NCBI GenBank assembly: GCA_023436145.1
Contig: JAEZKP010000035.1
Span: forward strand, 1-64,000
DNA: 64,000 nt
Reading direction: 5' to 3'
Source: Fibrobacterota bacterium
Lineage (GTDB): Bacteria > Fibrobacterota > Chitinivibrionia > Chitinivibrionales > Chitinispirillaceae
Under the pieces are notes generated by a model. It had not been told where the DNA came from and made no database searches. It saw only the letters and a list, made by a program, of their open reading frames with translations. Shown here in pieces: positions 27,984 to 37,132 of this stretch. Position 1 is the stretch's first letter. Each line of letters starts with the position of its first letter. A program made the position numbers and the translations under genes.

Positions 27984-28478
27984 TCAAGGTTTTTGTCTGT
28001 CGATTTCTGCTTTTTTAATAGCAATTTTCTTTTCAATTTCTTCTCTTTTGGCTTCCAGTTCAGCTTTTTTGGATTCAATGCGCCTTTTAATATCATCCTG
28101 GGCCTTGTCCAGTTCAGCCTTATGGCCTGCTTTATATTCATCGATCTTCTGCAGTGCTATTTTAATTCTGGCATCTGCATCGGCTTTTTTAAGAGTGATA
28201 AGTTCTTTAATACGCAACTGCAATTCTTGTGGAGTCAGGCTGTCTGAATTAAGCGCTTGAATCTGTTTCTCAACTGCGTTGATCCTGCTTTGAGCCTCCT
28301 CAATTTTGCTTTGTACTTCCTCAGGAAGTCTGGCTAATTCATCAGCAACCCTATCAGACCATTGAGAACGCATCTGTTGAATTTTAGCAAGGATCTCCTG
28401 CTGAGTTGGTGCGGCCTGTTCCTGTGCATTAATTGCCACCATTAAAAGTACTATCAATGTTAAAGCCATTCTTTTCAT
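27984..28478 (-). CDS. Secreted coiled-coil protein, paralogue A
   Basis: A 164-residue exported protein: signal peptide, then a long charged coiled coil built from repeats rich in KK, AE, IEKK and EAKR. It shares a block-by-block pattern with the protein at 28819-29328 (QWSDR--DELA-LPEEVQ, QIQA--DSL, EL--RI-ELI--KKADA-ARIK). CAGGAG precedes the ATG at 28478. It is likely a periplasmic structural or adhesive rod protein; the family is not recognised. Confidence 0.75.
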   Translation of the reverse strand: MKRMALTLIVLLMVAINAQEQAAPTQQEILAKIQQMRSQWSDRVADELARLPEEVQSKIEEAQSRINAVEKQIQALNSDSLTPQELQLRIKELITLKKADADARIKIALQKIDEYKAGHKAELDKAQDDIKRRIESKKAELEAKREEIEKKIAIKKAEIDRQKP

Positions 28479-28746
28479 AAATGCTCCTGGTATAGAGTAT
28501 ACTTCCAGCTTGAACATGTCAACGACAAAGATTCATACCCAAATTTGAACTGCAAGAGGGAACAAAGCAAATAAAGTGCCTATGCCATAAGTCTTTGAAA
28601 ATACTACCATTAGGGATTTTTAAGAAATAGAAGGGAAAAAAAATTGTAGTCATTTGACTACAAAGCATTTTTCCCTGGTACAATCACAGGCAACCGGAGC
28701 GGTATAGTGGAATTCAGTTTAACAATATCACAATATGAGTTTTCTT

Positions 28747-28774
28747 AAAAAAAAGGATCAGCTTTCGCTGATCC
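28747..28774 (-). terminator. Rho-independent terminator of the coiled-coil gene at 28819
   Basis: A perfect stem GGATCAGC/GCTGATCC (28755-28762, 28767-28774) with a TTTC loop is followed on the minus strand by eight T (from A residues 28747-28754). It lies about 45 bases after the stop of the upstream gene. Confidence 0.88.
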
Positions 28775-28818
28775 TCTTTCCCGAGCTGGAAGCATATCCA
28801 AAGGTGTATTTATGGATA

Positions 28819-29328
28819 TTATTCTGTAGTTTTTCCTTTAGCTGCAATTTCTGCCTTTTTCTCGGCGATCTTTTTCTCGATCTCAGCGCGTTTTGCTTCT
28901 AGTTCAGTCTTTTTTGCTTCGATGCGGGCTTTCACATCTGCATGTGCGGCTTCGATTTCTGCTTTATGTGCAGTTTTATATTCTTCTATTTTTTCCATAG
29001 CCAGCTTTATCCGAGCCTCAGCATCAGCCTTTTTGGCAGCAATAAGCTCATGGATTTTAGCTCTGAGCTCTTCAGGTGAGAGGCTGTCCACTTTAATCGC
29101 TTGAATCTGTCTTCCCAGCGCATCCGCTCTGTCTTTTGCTTCTTTACACCTTTTCTGAACCTCCTCAGGCAGATTGGCCAGCTCGTCACCAATTCTATCA
29201 GACCACTGTGAACGCTCCCTCATCATATTTTCTCTGGCCTTCTCTCTGGTTGGAGAAGTTAAGCTATCCCCGGCAAACGCACTGAATGCGAAAAGTGCAA
29301 CTGCAGTTACTGTAAACAACCTGATCAT
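28819..29328 (-). CDS. Secreted coiled-coil protein, paralogue B
   Basis: A 169-residue exported protein with a signal peptide (1-19) and an almost entirely alpha-helical, Lys/Glu/Ala-rich remainder. It is a tandem paralogue of 27984-28478. AGGAGG lies four bases before the ATG, one of the best Shine-Dalgarno sequences in the window, so strong translation is expected. A dedicated terminator follows it, so each paralogue is probably transcribed independently. The function is unknown. Confidence 0.8.
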   Translation of the reverse strand: MIRLFTVTAVALFAFSAFAGDSLTSPTREKARENMMRERSQWSDRIGDELANLPEEVQKRCKEAKDRADALGRQIQAIKVDSLSPEELRAKIHELIAAKKADAEARIKLAMEKIEEYKTAHKAEIEAAHADVKARIEAKKTELEAKRAEIEKKIAEKKAEIAAKGKTTE

Positions 29329-29734
29329 AAGACCTCCTGTTTAGTTTATAGATTAAAACCGTTTTATCATTACAATTTTTAAGGATCGATCCGACTTTTC
29401 ATTATGCGGAAGAAAATAAGCAGGAATTATGCCAAGCCGATAACATTTTGATTTTTAATTAGTTGCATTCTTCTGGACATATTGGGGGATTTTTAACTGC
29501 AGCCATTTCACTGCAATCACTAATAGAAGAATACTTATCAAAGGGATGGTTGTAATTCTTAACTCTTTACATATCAATTAATTAGGTCTATTATAACCTG
29601 TTTGTAGTCAATCCACATCAGGTCAGTGAAATCCCCCATCACATCTATCCTGGGTAACTAAAAATACAGTGGCATGTATATGGAGATCAAATAAAGGAAG
29701 AGTTAAAGCCGGCGCCGACCTTAATTGGAAAATC
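29329..29734. other. Intergenic region
   Basis: No gene is supported between the coiled-coil protein and the Cys-rich mini-gene. It is AT-rich and contains no clear terminator or repeat. Confidence 0.4.
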
Positions 29735-29932
29735 TCAGGCAGCTTTTACCTCAACCTCTTCACAAAGATCTACTCTTATGTGAAGGGCATCGGCCATGAC
29801 GGAAAGATCATGCATTACCGGACAGGTAATACAGGGGTAGTCCTTATCCAGATTTCTGCACCTCCACATCATGCAAAACTCACCATTTCTGAGCTTGAGG
29901 TTATTACACCCCGGTTCCCTTATGATATCCAT
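29735..29932 (-). CDS. Small cysteine-rich protein
   Basis: A 65-residue protein with cysteines at 9, 20, 25, 34, 37 and 57, including a CITC pair, suggesting metal or iron-sulphur binding. GGAGGG lies six bases before the ATG (GGAGGGCTTCATATG), strong evidence that this minus-strand ORF is real and that the longer overlapping plus-strand ORF (29669-29965) is a shadow. No family is recognised. It sits between secreted-protein genes on the same strand. Confidence 0.65.
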   Translation of the reverse strand: MDIIREPGCNNLKLRNGEFCMMWRCRNLDKDYPCITCPVMHDLSVMADALHIRVDLCEEVEVKAA

Positions 29933-30070
29933 ATGAAGCCCTCCTGTATTGTCTTTGAATTATAATTGCACGATATATGCCAATACTGAGGACACACTGA
30001 CAATCAGTGCAAGAGCCTTGCCTGTTGTCAACTTTGGGAATATAAGAAGGTAAACCAGGAATGTCTGTTA

Positions 30071-30841
30071 CTAATGAAACTGTTTGCTTTTAAGCCGCTC
30101 ATTTTCCGGAATTGCACTGTCGGATTCAAAAACCGTTGCCTGCCACTGCCATCCCGGATCTTTCATCTTCCCAGGGCAATACTCCCTAACCAAATCCATC
30201 ATATCAGAATCGAATGTGGCATTGTAAACGGAAGTAACCACCCGGATATGTTCCACTGTAAGCCCTTCCACACCACTTAGATCCGAATAATGAAGGTAGG
30301 CACCTTTAAGGCGGGCATTGGTGAGATCGGCATTTTTCAGATTTGCATTTCTTAAAAAAGCAAATTCCAGAGAAGCACCTCTGAGATTGGCATTGGAGAG
30401 ATTTGCATTCCTCAGATCAGCTGATTCCAGGTTGGCATTGCGCAGATCTGCATTACTGAGATCAACCCCCTTAAGATCACACCCCCGCAGATCAACTCCG
30501 GCCAGGTCCTTTTTCCCTCTGAATACTGCATCCGCAATTTTCAGAGATTTGGAATTTCTGCGCTTGCCACTTTTTTCCAGCAATTTCTGACTGTCCACCT
30601 CTGCAACTTTTTTTTCTTTGAATTGAGATTCACTGTATCTGGCTCTTAGCTCATATTCACTCATACATTCAGTTTTTTGCCCATTGATATAGCCATAAAC
30701 CAGTTTTGGGGGTGATTTACCCTCATTTTGAAATTTCTGCATCATCGAATCAAGGCATAGATACATCGGCAGGTTCTGGTCAGCTGAATCATTAACAGCA
30801 AAGACAGAGCAGATGAGAAACACTATTTCTATAGACAGCAT
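30071..30841 (-). CDS. Exported pentapeptide-repeat protein
   Basis: A 256-residue protein with a short N-terminal signal-like hydrophobic stretch and a central run of about 16 pentapeptide repeats (A-D/N-L-x-x type, for example LSNADLRNANLESADLRNANL), forming a right-handed quadrilateral beta-helix. GGAGG lies five bases before ATG 30841. Pentapeptide proteins can mimic DNA or scaffold other proteins, but an exported one is more likely structural. The function is unknown. Confidence 0.8.
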   Translation of the reverse strand: MLSIEIVFLICSVFAVNDSADQNLPMYLCLDSMMQKFQNEGKSPPKLVYGYINGQKTECMSEYELRARYSESQFKEKKVAEVDSQKLLEKSGKRRNSKSLKIADAVFRGKKDLAGVDLRGCDLKGVDLSNADLRNANLESADLRNANLSNANLRGASLEFAFLRNANLKNADLTNARLKGAYLHYSDLSGVEGLTVEHIRVVTSVYNATFDSDMMDLVREYCPGKMKDPGWQWQATVFESDSAIPENERLKSKQFH

Positions 30842-31003
30842 TTGTTCCTCCAATTAACCTTCACTAAGCATTTTCATATGAGTTTTGGATTAATATATTA
30901 GATGCTCCAGAGTGAGAAGTGGTTCATTTTCTACATTCATCAAACCTGCAGGTAATTATCTTCACCCGTTTATCCTTCAGCCTGTTCACCAGCTCACCTG
31001 CCT

Positions 31004-32044
31004 TCACTTTTCCATTTTCTTTTTCTGCAACTCCTGATAGATATTTACATATAACGATGCCACTTTTAACATATCGAATTTTTTGACCGTATTCAATCCG
31101 TTAGTGCAGATACGGTTTCTAAGTTTCTCATCTTCTATCAGAGTAGAAATACACTTTGCCAGGTTTGCATCTCTACAGCAGAATCCATCCACGCCGTCGG
31201 TAATGATCTCCTTTGCGCCTGCATTTTTTGTAGCCACCACAGCAGTAGCGCAAGCCATTGCTTCCAGAACAGGTACCCCGAAACCCTCATAAGAACTTAC
31301 TTGACAGTAGATCCAATGTGAACGGTACTGGTCAACAAGTTCATGCTCCGGGAGCTTTGTTTTATATATGATATTTCTGCCTGAACAGGGCTGGGGACCG
31401 ATAACAGTCAGAATACAATCTGGGTATCTGGGCAGAATATATTTCTGAAAAATCCTTACCAGAAGATTCCCTCGCTTTCTTCCCCGCAAACTTCCAATAA
31501 AAAGTATCGATGGATGGGAGGTTTTGGAAGACATTTCCGGAGTGAACAGATGAAGTGGCACTCCACACGGGATAATCCTTTTTACAAACGGTAATGACCT
31601 GGTGGTATTTACAGAAATCCCGACAAGCACGCCGGGTTTTAAACAGGAGATCCATTCAAAGAAATAAAACAGAGCCTGATAAAGAAAGCGGGACAGAGTT
31701 GCGGCATGCATGGCCTCCTGAAGTGCAGACCCATAGAAAGTGCGAACCCGTGAAACGTTTTTACTACACAGATAATCATCCCCATGATAATGCATGATAT
31801 CAAAATTATCGGTGCGGACCTGCTTGTATTTTATTGCAGGAGTAAATTTTCTCAACCAGAGTGGTTTCTTGCCCCACAAGAATACATGAGTTCTGTAGCA
31901 ACTGCCCGCCGCAGGAGGACTGAAACTGAAACAGGTCACCTCATGTCCCAACTCAACCAGCGCATTGGCCAGATAGTGCACCTGAATGGAGACTCCATTT
32001 GGCTCATCAGAAGGAAGATTTTTGTTAAAGAAAGCAATTTTCAT
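31004..32044 (-). CDS. Group 1 (GT4-type) glycosyltransferase
   Basis: A 346-residue GT-B fold glycosyltransferase. The N-terminal Rossmann domain starts KIAFFNKNLPSDEPNGVSIQVHYLANAL, the linker region has SILFIGSLRGRKRGNLLV, and the donor-binding E-x7-E motif is in YEGFGVPVLEAMACATAVVATKNAG. It overlaps the stop of the upstream GT2 gene (ATGA), so both are co-translated. It is probably involved in lipopolysaccharide, capsule or glycolipid synthesis; the sugar is unknown. Confidence 0.9.
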   Translation of the reverse strand: MKIAFFNKNLPSDEPNGVSIQVHYLANALVELGHEVTCFSFSPPAAGSCYRTHVFLWGKKPLWLRKFTPAIKYKQVRTDNFDIMHYHGDDYLCSKNVSRVRTFYGSALQEAMHAATLSRFLYQALFYFFEWISCLKPGVLVGISVNTTRSLPFVKRIIPCGVPLHLFTPEMSSKTSHPSILFIGSLRGRKRGNLLVRIFQKYILPRYPDCILTVIGPQPCSGRNIIYKTKLPEHELVDQYRSHWIYCQVSSYEGFGVPVLEAMACATAVVATKNAGAKEIITDGVDGFCCRDANLAKCISTLIEDEKLRNRICTNGLNTVKKFDMLKVASLYVNIYQELQKKKMEK

Positions 32045-32994
32045 GGAGTCTGTTTTACTTTTCTAAAACGTATGAAACCATAAATCAGAGCAATCACTAC
32101 CAAAAAAGGAGATAACAAAACAGAGACAAACTCTGCAATAAACCGTTTATGGAGTAAGTGAGACAAACCAGACCTGCGCAAACCAAGCATACCGGTCAGA
32201 AGCAGATGAACAAGAGCCAGCCACCTTTTCTTAACTGGAAAAACGGAGGCCATCGCATAAAAAGAGATTGCTAAGAGTTGTAAAGTAACGGAAGGGGTAA
32301 ACGGTGATCGGATGTATCGACAGTACATCTGGCGGTGCTTCAGATATAAAAGAGGATCAAATCTTCTGTTCCAGCAGTTTTTAAGTAGATCCCAGTATTC
32401 CCAATGACGGAAACGGTGTTCGACTCTGATTTTTGCACAGTAGTCAATTATTCCACCTTTTTCCAACACCGAGAATGCCAGATCAGCATCCTCCCTTTGA
32501 ACTGAAAAACGCGAATCGAATCCTCCTGCATCCAGAAATACTTTTTTACGATAAAAGATGTTATTGGTTCGCATAGCCGGTTTTTCCAACCGTTTGGCCT
32601 CGCTATGCATCCCAAGGTTGAGGGCATTTTTCTCCACAGAGGTATAACCTTCTACTGCAGAACAATTTACATGCATTCGCAGATAGTTGAGACCCTCAGA
32701 AATCCAGTTTTGGTATGGAATGCAATCATCATCGGTAAAAGCTAAAATTTCACCTTTGGAGGCAGCAACACCCAGATTCCTTTTGGTACTTATATTCTTA
32801 TCATCCAGAAAGAACCATCTTACCTGCTTATATTTTTTCTTCAGGGTTTGCGGGTCATAATCACATATAACAATTGTCTCAAAGAGTTTTTTTTCCACAT
32901 TTTGATTCTGCAACGCATCCAGCAGTCCGCAGATCATCTGCGGTCTGTGAGAGGCTACTACCACACTAAGCTCAATTTTTTCTTTCATAAACAT
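32041..32994 (-). CDS. Family 2 glycosyltransferase
   Basis: A 317-residue GT-A fold enzyme. The N-terminal domain has SVVVASHRPQM, the sugar-nucleotide/metal motif FTDDDCIPY (D88-D90) and an acceptor-side ED in QREDADLAF. The C-terminus has one or two transmembrane segments (about 235-255 and 285-310), implying attachment to the inner membrane. It forms a two-gene operon with the GT4 enzyme. It likely adds a residue to a surface polysaccharide or lipid-linked glycan. Confidence 0.9.
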   Translation of the reverse strand: MFMKEKIELSVVVASHRPQMICGLLDALQNQNVEKKLFETIVICDYDPQTLKKKYKQVRWFFLDDKNISTKRNLGVAASKGEILAFTDDDCIPYQNWISEGLNYLRMHVNCSAVEGYTSVEKNALNLGMHSEAKRLEKPAMRTNNIFYRKKVFLDAGGFDSRFSVQREDADLAFSVLEKGGIIDYCAKIRVEHRFRHWEYWDLLKNCWNRRFDPLLYLKHRQMYCRYIRSPFTPSVTLQLLAISFYAMASVFPVKKRWLALVHLLLTGMLGLRRSGLSHLLHKRFIAEFVSVLLSPFLVVIALIYGFIRFRKVKQTP

Positions 32995-33104
32995 ATAACA
33001 ATAATATCAACTGCTCAAAAGGTCTGCAACTCTCTAATTGAATTTTGCTATATTATGTTTAAAACCATGGACCAACTCTTAAAAACAAACGATTGGAGTT
33101 AATA

Positions 33105-33692
33105 ATGAGATTATTAGTTTTAATGGCAGCATTTTTAATTGTCAGTTCTTCCAATGTTTTGGCCGGTGATATGGTTTTAACCCTTGATGATGGAAGAGAA
33201 GCAATTTTACATGAAGATAACACCTGGGGCTTTGCACAATTTTCGGTAACCGACGGTAGCGAAGAAGATCTATACATCACTTTGGAAAATGGAAAAACAA
33301 TCTGTTTGAAAACCGATTACACCTGGGATTACTCCAAAGGAAAACCAACCCAGAAAAAATCGGAAAAAGAGTTGCCCAGCATTTATGCAAATGGTTCTGC
33401 AACCAAACCTACTCTGGATCAGGCGGTTCAGGCTGCTATCTCTGAAGCTGTCGAACGTGCGACCACCAGACTTCTTCCATACGCCAGGAAATCCAAACTG
33501 ACTTCCAAATATCTTAATGCCTGTATAAGGAATGAGTTGGGACCTAATGGAGCCGAAACCAGCTACAAACCAGGCTGGACCGCCCAGGCGAAGGTCACTC
33601 TGACCAGTGTTCAGGTAAAAAACATAATTGATTGTGTTGCTACACAGATCGACATGGCAACGCCTGCAAGCCCGGAATCAGCAAAGAAGTAA
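33105..33692 (+). CDS. Secreted protein with DUF3157-like N-terminal repeats
   Basis: A 195-residue exported protein with a signal peptide (1-20, ending at VLAG). Two short beta units of similar pattern (LTLDDGREAILHEDNTWGF and ITLENGKTICLKTDYTWDY) resemble DUF3157-like modules. The C-terminal half is more helical. GGAG six bases upstream supports ATG 33105. No function is known. Confidence 0.65.
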   Translation: MRLLVLMAAFLIVSSSNVLAGDMVLTLDDGREAILHEDNTWGFAQFSVTDGSEEDLYITLENGKTICLKTDYTWDYSKGKPTQKKSEKELPSIYANGSATKPTLDQAVQAAISEAVERATTRLLPYARKSKLTSKYLNACIRNELGPNGAETSYKPGWTAQAKVTLTSVQVKNIIDCVATQIDMATPASPESAKK

Positions 33693-33700
33693 AATATTCA

Positions 33701-33747
33701 AACCTGAAAGGTTATTTTTCATTTATGACAAAATTCGATGTCATAAA
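33701..33747. terminator. Convergent terminator-like hairpins
   Basis: AACCT-GAA-AGGTT followed by T5 (33701-33718) could end the secreted-protein gene on the plus strand. The hairpin TTTATGACA/TGTCATAAA (33722-33730, 33739-33747) could serve the convergent lipoprotein gene. Confidence 0.5.
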
Positions 33748-33761
33748 GCGAAAAAGGTCAA

Positions 33762-34508
33762 CTAACGTTCTTTCGCCACACTTGTACGCAACTCAGCTGT
33801 AATCTTTGAAGCTTGTTGTGGAAAGTTAAGTGGAACGACTGAATATCTGGAATACCAGATCTGATTTGTCTGAAAAGTTATCGTGCTGCGACATATAAAC
33901 AGGTAATCTCCGGGAGTAACCAACACTGATCTGCTGGATTCGGGAAAGAGATTAAAGGAGATCTTTTTCCCGGTGGTTCTGTTTATCAGGTTGATATTAT
34001 AAGTATAGTTTTTTGGAGCAGTTACTGTGAAAATAGAAAAGTTATCATTATAGTTTTTATCCAGTATCGAGGTGTATGCAGGATCAACCTGAACCATGGG
34101 ATCAAAGAAGATTGCTTTCCAGTCCGGCCCGAATTGATCAGCGGAATAGGTTTTGGTTTTTATTTTTATCAGAGAGTTTTCTGTATGCACTTTACTTGCA
34201 CACCGCTCCACCCCTTCCAGTGATAATTTAAAGTTTTTGTCTAACTTTTCAGCTGGAGAATGTAACCAGACAATGTGTTTTTCTATCTCCTTTTTCCACA
34301 ATATTGGATCAACAAATTTCGATCTGTAGGCATCCGGTATTTCAGCAGAAGGAGCACTTTTGAGCAGTGCTTCAGTAAAAATTGGCAACGCTTCAACATA
34401 GTTTCCAACCAGTTCTGCCTGATTGGCTTTCTTTAAATTCCCAGACTGATTAAACAGATCACAAGAAATGAAAAAAAACACAACTATCAGCACCAGATGC
34501 TTTTTCAT
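33762..34508 (-). CDS. Lipoprotein of unknown function
   Basis: A 248-residue lipoprotein: signal with lipobox FISC (Cys near 16), then a helical first half (TPR-like KKANQAELVGNYVEALPIFTEALLK) and a beta-rich second half with TVTAPKNYTYNINLINRTTGKK. GGAG precedes the ATG by eight bases. No family is recognised. Confidence 0.75.
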   Translation of the reverse strand: MKKHLVLIVVFFFISCDLFNQSGNLKKANQAELVGNYVEALPIFTEALLKSAPSAEIPDAYRSKFVDPILWKKEIEKHIVWLHSPAEKLDKNFKLSLEGVERCASKVHTENSLIKIKTKTYSADQFGPDWKAIFFDPMVQVDPAYTSILDKNYNDNFSIFTVTAPKNYTYNINLINRTTGKKISFNLFPESSRSVLVTPGDYLFICRSTITFQTNQIWYSRYSVVPLNFPQQASKITAELRTSVAKER

Positions 34509-34912
34509 GGTAGTACTCCAATAAATTAATGACTTCGGTTACCATTAATCGTAATATATAAAAGGAATTGTTGAAAATAACAGTTTTAGGAAAGGAATTT
34601 CGCGCATTGCATTATTAATTAAATTACCCCGGGCAAATGGTAATGAGGAGAACTCTTTAAAGGCTTGTTAAAACTAAATCAACAACATTAATTATCCTCG
34701 AACTATATTAGCAATACTTCATCAAAAGAGCGGGTCCGTTAATTGCTTATACTTCTACAGCGGTTCTTGAATTGATGATGAAATTTTAATCTCGCCACAG
34801 GGGAATTCCTGAGTAAAATTCTTTTAAATTTCCAGTCTTATTTCTGGGTTGTTTTTCAAGCAGCAGTTTGTTTTGCGTTATACTGAATACATTCGATATG
34901 AAGGGAGATATG
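34509..34912. other. Intergenic region upstream of glgB
   Basis: Divergent promoters of the lipoprotein and glgB must lie here, but no confident promoter or operator is visible. A TTG-initiated extension of glgB from 34868 lacks a ribosome binding site. Confidence 0.4.
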
Positions 34913-36868
34913 ATGAAGGCAAAAACTGCAGAGAAAGTTGAGCAGCGAGTTAAAACGGGAGTCTCGCTGTTTACAGATTATGATATCTATCTATTTAAGC
35001 AAGGCAATCATTTCAGGCTGTTTGAAAAATTAGGCGCACACCCTATGACAGTCGAAGGGGTAAACGGAACCTATTTTGCAGTTTGGGCCCCCAATGCTAA
35101 AAAAGTATCGGTTGTAGGCGATTTCAACTACTGGAACACTCAAACCCATCCTCTGTTTTCCCGTTGGGACAGTTCTGGAATCTGGGAGGGATTTTTACCG
35201 GGAATAGGGATCGGTGCACTCTATAAATTCAATATCGAATCCAATGTCAATGGATACAAGGCTAACCGTGGAGATCCTTTTGCCCTATACTGGGAAGAGC
35301 CACCTAAAACCTCTCCCATTGTCTGGAATCTCGACTATGAGTGGCACGATAGTGAATGGATGAAAAACCGAAAGAAAAATAACGCCTTAAATTCACCTAT
35401 CTCCATCTATGAACTTCACATCGGCTCCTGGCGAAGAAAAGTTGAAGATGAGAATCGCTGGCTGAGTTACCGCGAACTAGGCCCGGAGCTTGCCGAGTAT
35501 ATAAAAAGAGAAGGGTTTACCCATGTAGAATTTTTGCCGGTTATGGAACATCCCTTCTACGGTTCATGGGGATATCAGACTACTGGATATTTTGCCCCCA
35601 CCAGTCGTTATGGTTCACCACAGGATTTCATGTGCCTTATCGATTATCTTCACCAGCAGGGAATAGGGGTTATTTTAGACTGGGTACCAAGCCATTTTCC
35701 CGGTGATGAGCATGGTTTGGCCTTTTTTGACGGTACCTGCGTTTATGAACATGCAGACCCTAAAAAAGGTTTTCACCCAGACTGGAAAAGCTTCATTTTT
35801 AATTACGGACGCAACGAAGTTCAGGCATTTCTTATGAGCAGCGCAATTTTCTGGCTGGAAAAATACCATGCAGATGGATTGCGGGTCGATGCTGTTGCAT
35901 CCATGCTTTATCTCGATTATTCCCGCAATGAAGGGGAATGGATACCCAACTGTTTCGGTGGCAGAGAGAATCTGGAAGCTATTGCATTTCTTAAGAGGTT
36001 TAATGAAGAAGTCTATAAAGCATTCCCTGATGTGCAAACCATTGCCGAAGAATCCACCGCCTGGCCTATGGTTTCCAGACCTACATATGTGGGTGGTCTG
36101 GGTTTCGGCATGAAATGGAACATGGGCTGGATGCACGATGTGACTACCTATATGAGTAAAAATCCAGTTTACAGAAAGTATCATCATGGTGAACTGACCT
36201 TCAGCATGCTTTATGCATTCACCGAAAACTACGTACTGCCATTATCTCACGATGAGGTAGTCCATGGTAAAGGCTCACTGGTAAATAAAATGCCCGGTGA
36301 TGACTGGCAAAAGCTGGCTAATCTAAGACTTATCCTATCTTACGAATTCATGCACCCTGGAAAAAAACTGCTCTTCATGGGTGGAGAATTCGGGCAATGG
36401 GATGAATGGAGCCATGACCAGAGCCTTCAATGGCATCTCACCCAATGGGAACGCCATGCTGGAGTCCAGAAAATGGTTGCAGATCTTAATACAATCTATA
36501 GAAATACACCCTCCCTTTACGAATATGATTTCGACCCCAAGGGTTTTGAGTGGATCGACTGTAATGATTGGGAAAACAGCATCCTAACCTTCATCAGAAA
36601 AGGCAGTAACCCCAATGATATAGTTTTGGTGGCCTGCAATTTTACCCCTGTCCCACGAAATGCATATCGGGTCGGGGTACCGCTGCCCGGCTATTGGGAG
36701 GAAATCCTGAACAGTGATGCAAATGTGTACGGTGGAAGCGGAATCGGGAACGCTGGTGGAATCTCTTCCGAATCGGTTTCGTGGCATGGTAAAAAGAACT
36801 CGATTCTGATCACTTTACCCCCTCTGGCTACAGTAGTCTTCAAACTTCGCCATAGCCAATCCGGCTAA
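34913..36868 (+). CDS. glgB: 1,4-alpha-glucan branching enzyme
   Basis: A 651-residue GH13 branching enzyme. CBM48 (about 30-140) with YFAVWAPNAKKVSVVGDFNYW is followed by the catalytic barrel with GLRVDAVASMLYLDY (nucleophile Asp in RVDAV), AEEST (acid Glu), PLSHDEVVHGK and a C-terminal beta domain. It transfers alpha-1,4 glucan pieces to alpha-1,6 branch points in glycogen. The start is set by GGGAG five bases before ATG 34913. A strong terminator follows. No other glycogen genes are adjacent. Confidence 0.96.
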   Translation: MKAKTAEKVEQRVKTGVSLFTDYDIYLFKQGNHFRLFEKLGAHPMTVEGVNGTYFAVWAPNAKKVSVVGDFNYWNTQTHPLFSRWDSSGIWEGFLPGIGIGALYKFNIESNVNGYKANRGDPFALYWEEPPKTSPIVWNLDYEWHDSEWMKNRKKNNALNSPISIYELHIGSWRRKVEDENRWLSYRELGPELAEYIKREGFTHVEFLPVMEHPFYGSWGYQTTGYFAPTSRYGSPQDFMCLIDYLHQQGIGVILDWVPSHFPGDEHGLAFFDGTCVYEHADPKKGFHPDWKSFIFNYGRNEVQAFLMSSAIFWLEKYHADGLRVDAVASMLYLDYSRNEGEWIPNCFGGRENLEAIAFLKRFNEEVYKAFPDVQTIAEESTAWPMVSRPTYVGGLGFGMKWNMGWMHDVTTYMSKNPVYRKYHHGELTFSMLYAFTENYVLPLSHDEVVHGKGSLVNKMPGDDWQKLANLRLILSYEFMHPGKKLLFMGGEFGQWDEWSHDQSLQWHLTQWERHAGVQKMVADLNTIYRNTPSLYEYDFDPKGFEWIDCNDWENSILTFIRKGSNPNDIVLVACNFTPVPRNAYRVGVPLPGYWEEILNSDANVYGGSGIGNAGGISSESVSWHGKKNSILITLPPLATVVFKLRHSQSG

Positions 36869-36887
36869 AATAGATCTTACCATTCCT

Positions 36888-36920
36888 ATCCCCTCTCAAA
36901 GCAGAGGGGATACTTTTTTA
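36888..36920 (+). terminator. Terminator of glgB
   Basis: A 9-bp stem ATCCCCTCT/AGAGGGGAT (36888-36896, 36903-36911) with a six-base loop and a following T-rich tail. Confidence 0.9.
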
Positions 36921-37132
36921 ATTGTTATAGTTCCAAAAAACACCACCTCTTTATTTCCTTAATTCTCGAATACAGAAACTGCCCCCCAGTAATACAATTT
37001 TCACTTTTTTAGTGTTCTTGAGTATTTTGCAGATTTATATTGAAAAAAACCAGACATTCACATTAGTCTGCTTCCGGTATACACCCGGTATTACAGCTAT
37101 TTTCATTCACCGCAGAGAAAGCCCATCTGCTG

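Noticed and set aside
29669..29965. 98-codon plus-strand ORF opposite the Cys-rich mini-gene
   Set aside because: No Shine-Dalgarno sequence, while the opposite frame has an excellent one.
30318..30500. DNA tandem repeat
   Set aside because: It is the coding trace of pentapeptide repeats in the exported protein, not an independent repeat.
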